This document shows, in pieces, positions 13,854 through 16,402 of a stretch of DNA of 16,402 nt. How positions within the stretch are numbered: the first letter of the stretch is position 1; the number at the start of each line of letters is the position of its first letter. Under the pieces are notes generated by a model that made no database searches, had not been told where the DNA came from, and saw nothing but the letters and a program-made list of their open reading frames with translations. Position numbers and translations under genes: made by a program. Origin of the DNA: Roseburia sp. CAG:303. Lineage in GTDB: Bacteria > Bacillota > Clostridia > Lachnospirales > Lachnospiraceae. The DNA lies in the NCBI GenBank assembly GCA_000437755.1, contig FR900106.1, positions 14,878 to 31,279 of the forward strand, in the 5' to 3' direction.

Positions 13854-14473
13854 TATGCGTACACCTCCTCGATGGTTGCTACAGCTGCCTTATCAATCAC
13901 AAGTGTATCAAACTTTAAGATGTCATATACATTGATTGTTTTAGCGGATGCTGTCTTAACGCCCGGAATGTTCTTTGCTGAAGCAACAACATTCACATCG
14001 TTTTCATTTAAAACTACGAGTGCCTTTGATACCTTTAAGCTGTCTAAAGCCTTAACAAATGTCTTTGTCTTGATTTCATCCATCTTAATTGCATCAACAA
14101 CGATAAATTTATTTTCCTGAACTCTTGATGTCAGTACTGACTTAAGAGCTAACTGCTTTTCTTTCTTATTCATCTTGAATGAATAATCTCTTGGCTTTGG
14201 AGCAAATACAACACCACCGCCTGTCCACTGTGGAGCTCTTGTTGAACCCTGTCTTGCGTGGCCTGTACCCTTCTGCTTCCAAGGTTTTCTTCCGCCACCG
14301 CTCACTTCTGAACGTGTCTTTGCGCTCTGTGTGCCCTGACGTTTATTTGCAAGCTGAAGCTTTACTGCCTGATTTACTAAATGTTCGTTGATTTCTACAC
14401 CAAACACTGCATCATTCAGTTCTAATTCGCCAACCTGCTGTCCTTCCATATTGTATACAGATACTTTTGACAT
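13853..14473 (-). CDS. rplD: 50S ribosomal protein L4
   Basis: 50S protein whose extended loop lines the exit tunnel; in E. coli it also represses its own S10 operon at transcription and translation. It has 206 residues. The tunnel loop region shows KTRSEVSGGGRKPWKQKGTGHARQGSTRAPQWTGGG (about residues 52-87). It follows rplC by 25 nt. If the S10 leader in this window is regulated by a ribosomal protein, L4 is the family precedent. Confidence 0.99.
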   Translation of the reverse strand: MSKVSVYNMEGQQVGELELNDAVFGVEINEHLVNQAVKLQLANKRQGTQSAKTRSEVSGGGRKPWKQKGTGHARQGSTRAPQWTGGGVVFAPKPRDYSFKMNKKEKQLALKSVLTSRVQENKFIVVDAIKMDEIKTKTFVKALDSLKVSKALVVLNENDVNVVASAKNIPGVKTASAKTINVYDILKFDTLVIDKAAVATIEEVYA

Positions 14474-14498
14474 TTGATTGTTCCTCCTTCCCTAATAC

Positions 14499-15134
14499 CT
14501 ATTTGCCTGACTTAACTGTTTCCTTAATTGTAACCAATGCTTTCTTTGGTCCCGGAACAGCACCTTTTACAAGGATTAAGTTGTTTTCTACATCAACTTT
14601 AACGATTTCAAGATTCTGAACTGTAATCTTCTTGCAGCCCATATGTCCTGGCATTCCTTTTCCCTTAAATACTTTTGAAGGGCTTGAGCATGCACCATTT
14701 GAACCCTGATGTCTGTGGAATTTAGAACCATGAGCCATCGGTCCTCTGGACTGTCCTAATCTCTTGATTGCACCCTGGAATCCTTTTCCCTTTGAAATAG
14801 CTGTTGCATCAACCTTATCGCCAGCCGCAAAGATATCAGCTTTGATTTCGTCTTTTACTGAATAGTTTTCAGCATCTTCGAACTTGAATTCTCTTACAAA
14901 TCTCTTATAAGGAACTCCCGCCTTATCAAAATGTCCTTTTCTCGGCTTGTTTACTAATTTTTCTCTGATATCGCCAAAACCTACCTGTACTGCACTGTAA
15001 CCATCGTTTGCTACTGTCTTAACCTGAGTAACAACACATGGACCAGCCTGAAGCACGGTAACCGGTGTTAATGCACCATCTTCAGCAAAAATCTGAGTCA
15101 TACCAACTTTTGTTGCTAAAATTGCTTTCTTCAT
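14499..15134 (-). CDS. rplC: 50S ribosomal protein L3
   Basis: Early-assembly 50S protein whose loop reaches the peptidyl transferase centre; 211 residues. It begins MKKAILATKVGMTQIFAEDG and contains GKGFQGAIKRLGQSRGPMAHGSKFHR and SPSKVFKGKGMPGHMG. The glutamine in the HRHQGSNG loop is at the position region modified by PrmB in proteobacteria. It is separated from rpsJ by 180 nt holding a strong hairpin and a tandem repeat. Confidence 0.99.
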   Translation of the reverse strand: MKKAILATKVGMTQIFAEDGALTPVTVLQAGPCVVTQVKTVANDGYSAVQVGFGDIREKLVNKPRKGHFDKAGVPYKRFVREFKFEDAENYSVKDEIKADIFAAGDKVDATAISKGKGFQGAIKRLGQSRGPMAHGSKFHRHQGSNGACSSPSKVFKGKGMPGHMGCKKITVQNLEIVKVDVENNLILVKGAVPGPKKALVTIKETVKSGK

Positions 15135-15314
15135 TGTTATACCTCCTGTTTAATCTACAGCGGTTTTCTGTATGAGATTCATACCGAAAACATCCTAGAA
15201 CAGCTTAATATAGGTGGAACACTGCAGAACACTGCGTTGATTCCCTATTAAATAGGAAGTGTGTTACTTTTATATCTAAACCCTTCAGGATTACTTGCTT
15301 TCATTTTTGACAAA
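15135..15314 (-). promoter_or_regulatory. rplC upstream region: tandem repeat and strong hairpin
   Basis: The 180-nt gap between rpsJ and rplC contains three ordered structures. First, TTCC-TAT/ATA-GGAA forms a bulged hairpin at 15241-15258. Second, two direct copies of a 9-mer, GCAGTGTTC on the transcribed strand (15227-15235 and 15217-15225), are one base apart. Third, a 12-bp stem with one mismatch and a 3-nt loop pairs GTTTTC-GTATGA (15191-15179) with TCATAC-GAAAAC (15175-15163), ending about 15-18 nt before the AGGAGG of rplC. No clear promoter was found in the gap. A role in processing or translational control of rplC is inferred only. Confidence 0.5.
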
Positions 15315-15632
15315 TTATTTTGTCTTCATTTTGATGTCGATATATACACCTGCTGGCATTTCTAATCTTGATAATGTCTCAACAGTCTTCTGTGAAGGTG
15401 TGATGATATCGATAAGTCTCTTATGAGTTCTCTGCTCGAACTGTTCTCTGGAATCTTTGTATTTGTGAACAGCTCTAAGAATTGTAACTACTTCCTTCTT
15501 TGTCGGAAGAGGTACCGGTCCACTAACCTTTGTTCCTGTCTTCTTAACAGTTTCGATGATTTTGGCAGCTGACTGATCCACTAACTGATGATCGTAAGCT
15601 TTCAATGTGATTCTCATTACTTGACTTGCCAT
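15315..15632 (-). CDS. rpsJ: 30S ribosomal protein S10 (NusE)
   Basis: 30S head protein that also acts with NusB in transcription antitermination; 105 residues. The start MASQVMRITLKAYDHQLVDQ, the GPVPLPTKKEVVTILRAVHKYKDSREQFEQRTHKRLIDI segment and the ending PAGVYIDIKMK are diagnostic. An AGGAGG lies about 12 nt before the ATG, separated by a T-run, a slightly long spacing. It is the first gene of the whole cluster and follows a ~235-nt structured leader. Confidence 0.99.
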   Translation of the reverse strand: MASQVMRITLKAYDHQLVDQSAAKIIETVKKTGTKVSGPVPLPTKKEVVTILRAVHKYKDSREQFEQRTHKRLIDIITPSQKTVETLSRLEMPAGVYIDIKMKTK

Positions 15633-15867
15633 AAAAAAAGTCGCCTCCTTTTCGTACTTTTAACTAAGCACAACAAGTGGTGACTGTACACTTTGCCGTG
15701 TGTTTCCTACTTAATAAATCGCAGTTTTTGACACACGCATCCCTTTGCAAAGAGATTCTTTAATTTGTACAGTGACTTGTCGCCAGTTTCCTAACTTGAC
15801 ATTCGCTCAGTGGAAAACCTGCCTGTCCGGCAGCAACCTCACACTTCATCGCTATCATGCCACAGCA
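15633..15867 (-). promoter_or_regulatory. Structured 5' leader of the S10 operon
   Basis: The ~235-nt leader contains a clear three-way junction. The closing helix pairs ACAAGT-ACTGTACA (15766-15780) with TGTACAGT-ACTTGT (15673-15690), 14 bp with an internal loop of one base against four (CACC). Inside it are a hairpin at 15739-15756 (7 bp, one wobble, TGCA loop) and CGTGTGT/ACACACG (15731-15737 with 15697-15703, 27-nt loop). Further 5', CTGCC/GGCAG forms a small hairpin near 15820-15834, and CAGGTTTTCC can pair with GGAAACTG. The junction ends about 25 nt before the rpsJ ribosome binding site. E. coli S10 leaders are bound by L4; whether this one is cannot be told from sequence. Confidence 0.6.
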
Positions 15868-15873
15868 AGGAAT

Positions 15874-15902
15874 ACTATACACTACTTTTCCTGATAATGC
15901 AA
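15874..15902 (-). promoter_or_regulatory. S10 operon promoter
   Basis: TTGCAT (15897-15902) and TATAGT (15874-15879) are separated by exactly 17 nt. Upstream of the -35 is an A/T-tract region (15903-15936, only five G/C) that resembles an UP element. Transcription would begin near 15867. This is the expected position for the main promoter of the cluster. Confidence 0.75.
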
Positions 15903-15936
15903 GTACTTTTTTAAATTTTTTTCAAAAACTTTTTAC

Positions 15937-15965
15937 TGGACAGATTTCCTGTTTAATAGTACAAT
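15937..15965 (+). promoter_or_regulatory. Promoter of the divergent methyltransferase
   Basis: TGGACA (15937-15942) and TACAAT (15960-15965) are separated by 17 nt. Transcription would start near 15972, giving a ~32-nt leader that includes the GGAG site of the methyltransferase. It is back-to-back with the S10 promoter, with 34 bp between the two -35 boxes. Confidence 0.6.
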
Positions 15966-16003
15966 CAGATGGCATTATATTAAGAAGAAATGGAGATTAC
16001 ATT

Positions 16004-16402
16004 ATGTGGATTGCAGATAACTGGAAAGATTATGAAGTGATTGACTGTTCTGCCGGCGAAAAGCTGGAACGCTGGGGCGATTATATTCTGGTCCGTCCGG
16101 ACCCGCAGGTCATATGGGATACCCCGAAAACAATTAAAACCTGGAAGAATTTAAACGGACATTATCACAGAAGTTCAAAAGGCGGCGGGGAATGGGAATT
16201 CTTCGATCTCCCGGAACAGTGGAGTATTCGTTATAAATCACTGACTTTTAACCTGAAACCGTTTAGTTTCAAACATACGGGACTGTTCCCGGAGCAGGCG
16301 GTAAACTGGGACTGGTTCAGTGAAAAAATAAAAAAGGCCGGCAGACCTATGAAAGTCTTAAATCTTTTTGCCTATACGGGTGGTGCTACACTGGCTGCTG
16401 CT
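16004..16402 (+). CDS. Class I SAM-dependent methyltransferase (partial)
   Basis: The reading frame opens at ATG 16004, nine bases after a GGAG site, and stays open for 133 codons to the window edge. It begins MWIADNWKDYEVIDCSAGEK. The first ~100 residues are rich in tryptophan and aromatic residues (WGDYILVRPDPQVIW, GGGEWEFFDLP). Residues 120-133 contain NLFAYTGGATLAAA, the glycine-rich SAM-binding motif I of class I methyltransferases. The NLFAYTGG form is typical of the RlmI-like (COG1092) group, many of which modify rRNA. The substrate-binding catalytic motif lies beyond the window, so target and family name are uncertain. An rRNA methyltransferase would suit the location beside the ribosomal operon, but that is inference. 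Confidence 0.85.
   Translation, partial: MWIADNWKDYEVIDCSAGEKLERWGDYILVRPDPQVIWDTPKTIKTWKNLNGHYHRSSKGGGEWEFFDLPEQWSIRYKSLTFNLKPFSFKHTGLFPEQAVNWDWFSEKIKKAGRPMKVLNLFAYTGGATLAAA

Noticed and set aside
1..16402. CRISPR arrays, insertion sequences, tRNA or rRNA genes, phage or defence genes
   Set aside because: No regularly spaced repeats, transposase motifs, tRNA-like cloverleafs or foreign gene content were seen; the conserved cluster is intact and uninterrupted.

Overview
The window is the S10-spc-alpha ribosomal protein supercluster of a low-to-moderate GC Gram-positive bacterium. It most resembles Clostridia, probably Lachnospiraceae. The basis is the gene order, strong AGGAGG-type ribosome binding sites, zinc-type S14 and adenylate kinase, an S4 without its zinc cysteines, and rpsD lying inside the alpha cluster (in Bacillus it is elsewhere). 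The family assignment comes from general resemblance and was not searched. Apart from one gene at the right edge, all genes are on the minus strand, so the operon reads from right to left.

Layout in transcription order. At about 15633-16003 is a divergent promoter region. A plus-strand SAM-dependent methyltransferase starts at 16004 and runs off the right edge. The S10 promoter drives a roughly 235-nt structured leader followed by rpsJ, rplC, rplD, rplW, rplB, rpsS, rplV, rpsC, rplP, rpmC and rpsQ. The spc part follows: rplN, rplX, rplE, rpsN, a 218-nt gap, then rpsH, rplF, rplR, rpsE, rpmD, rplO and secY. A terminator-like hairpin precedes adk, map and infA. A further promoter candidate precedes rpmJ, and a 274-nt gap precedes the alpha part: rpsM, rpsK, rpsD and rpoA, the last truncated at the left edge just after the start of its C-terminal domain. 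rplQ would be expected next, outside the window.

The genes supply most proteins of early 30S and 50S assembly, the SecY channel, adenylate kinase, methionine aminopeptidase, IF-1 and RNA polymerase alpha. No mobile element, CRISPR array, tRNA, rRNA or accessory cassette was seen, and the protein-coding content is ordinary.

The unusual content lies in the few long intergenic gaps. These carry strong inverted repeats and promoter-like sequences placed like separate control points: upstream of rpsJ, rplC, rplB, rpsH, adk, rpmJ, rpsM and rpoA. The two most interesting are (i) the rpsN-rpsH gap, with a near-consensus promoter whose -35 box sits inside an 8-bp inverted repeat, followed by a multi-helix leader upstream of S8, and (ii) the rpsM leader, which matches by position the S4-regulated alpha leader of E. 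coli but looks different in sequence. All RNA structures were paired by eye; no folding program or covariation test was run.
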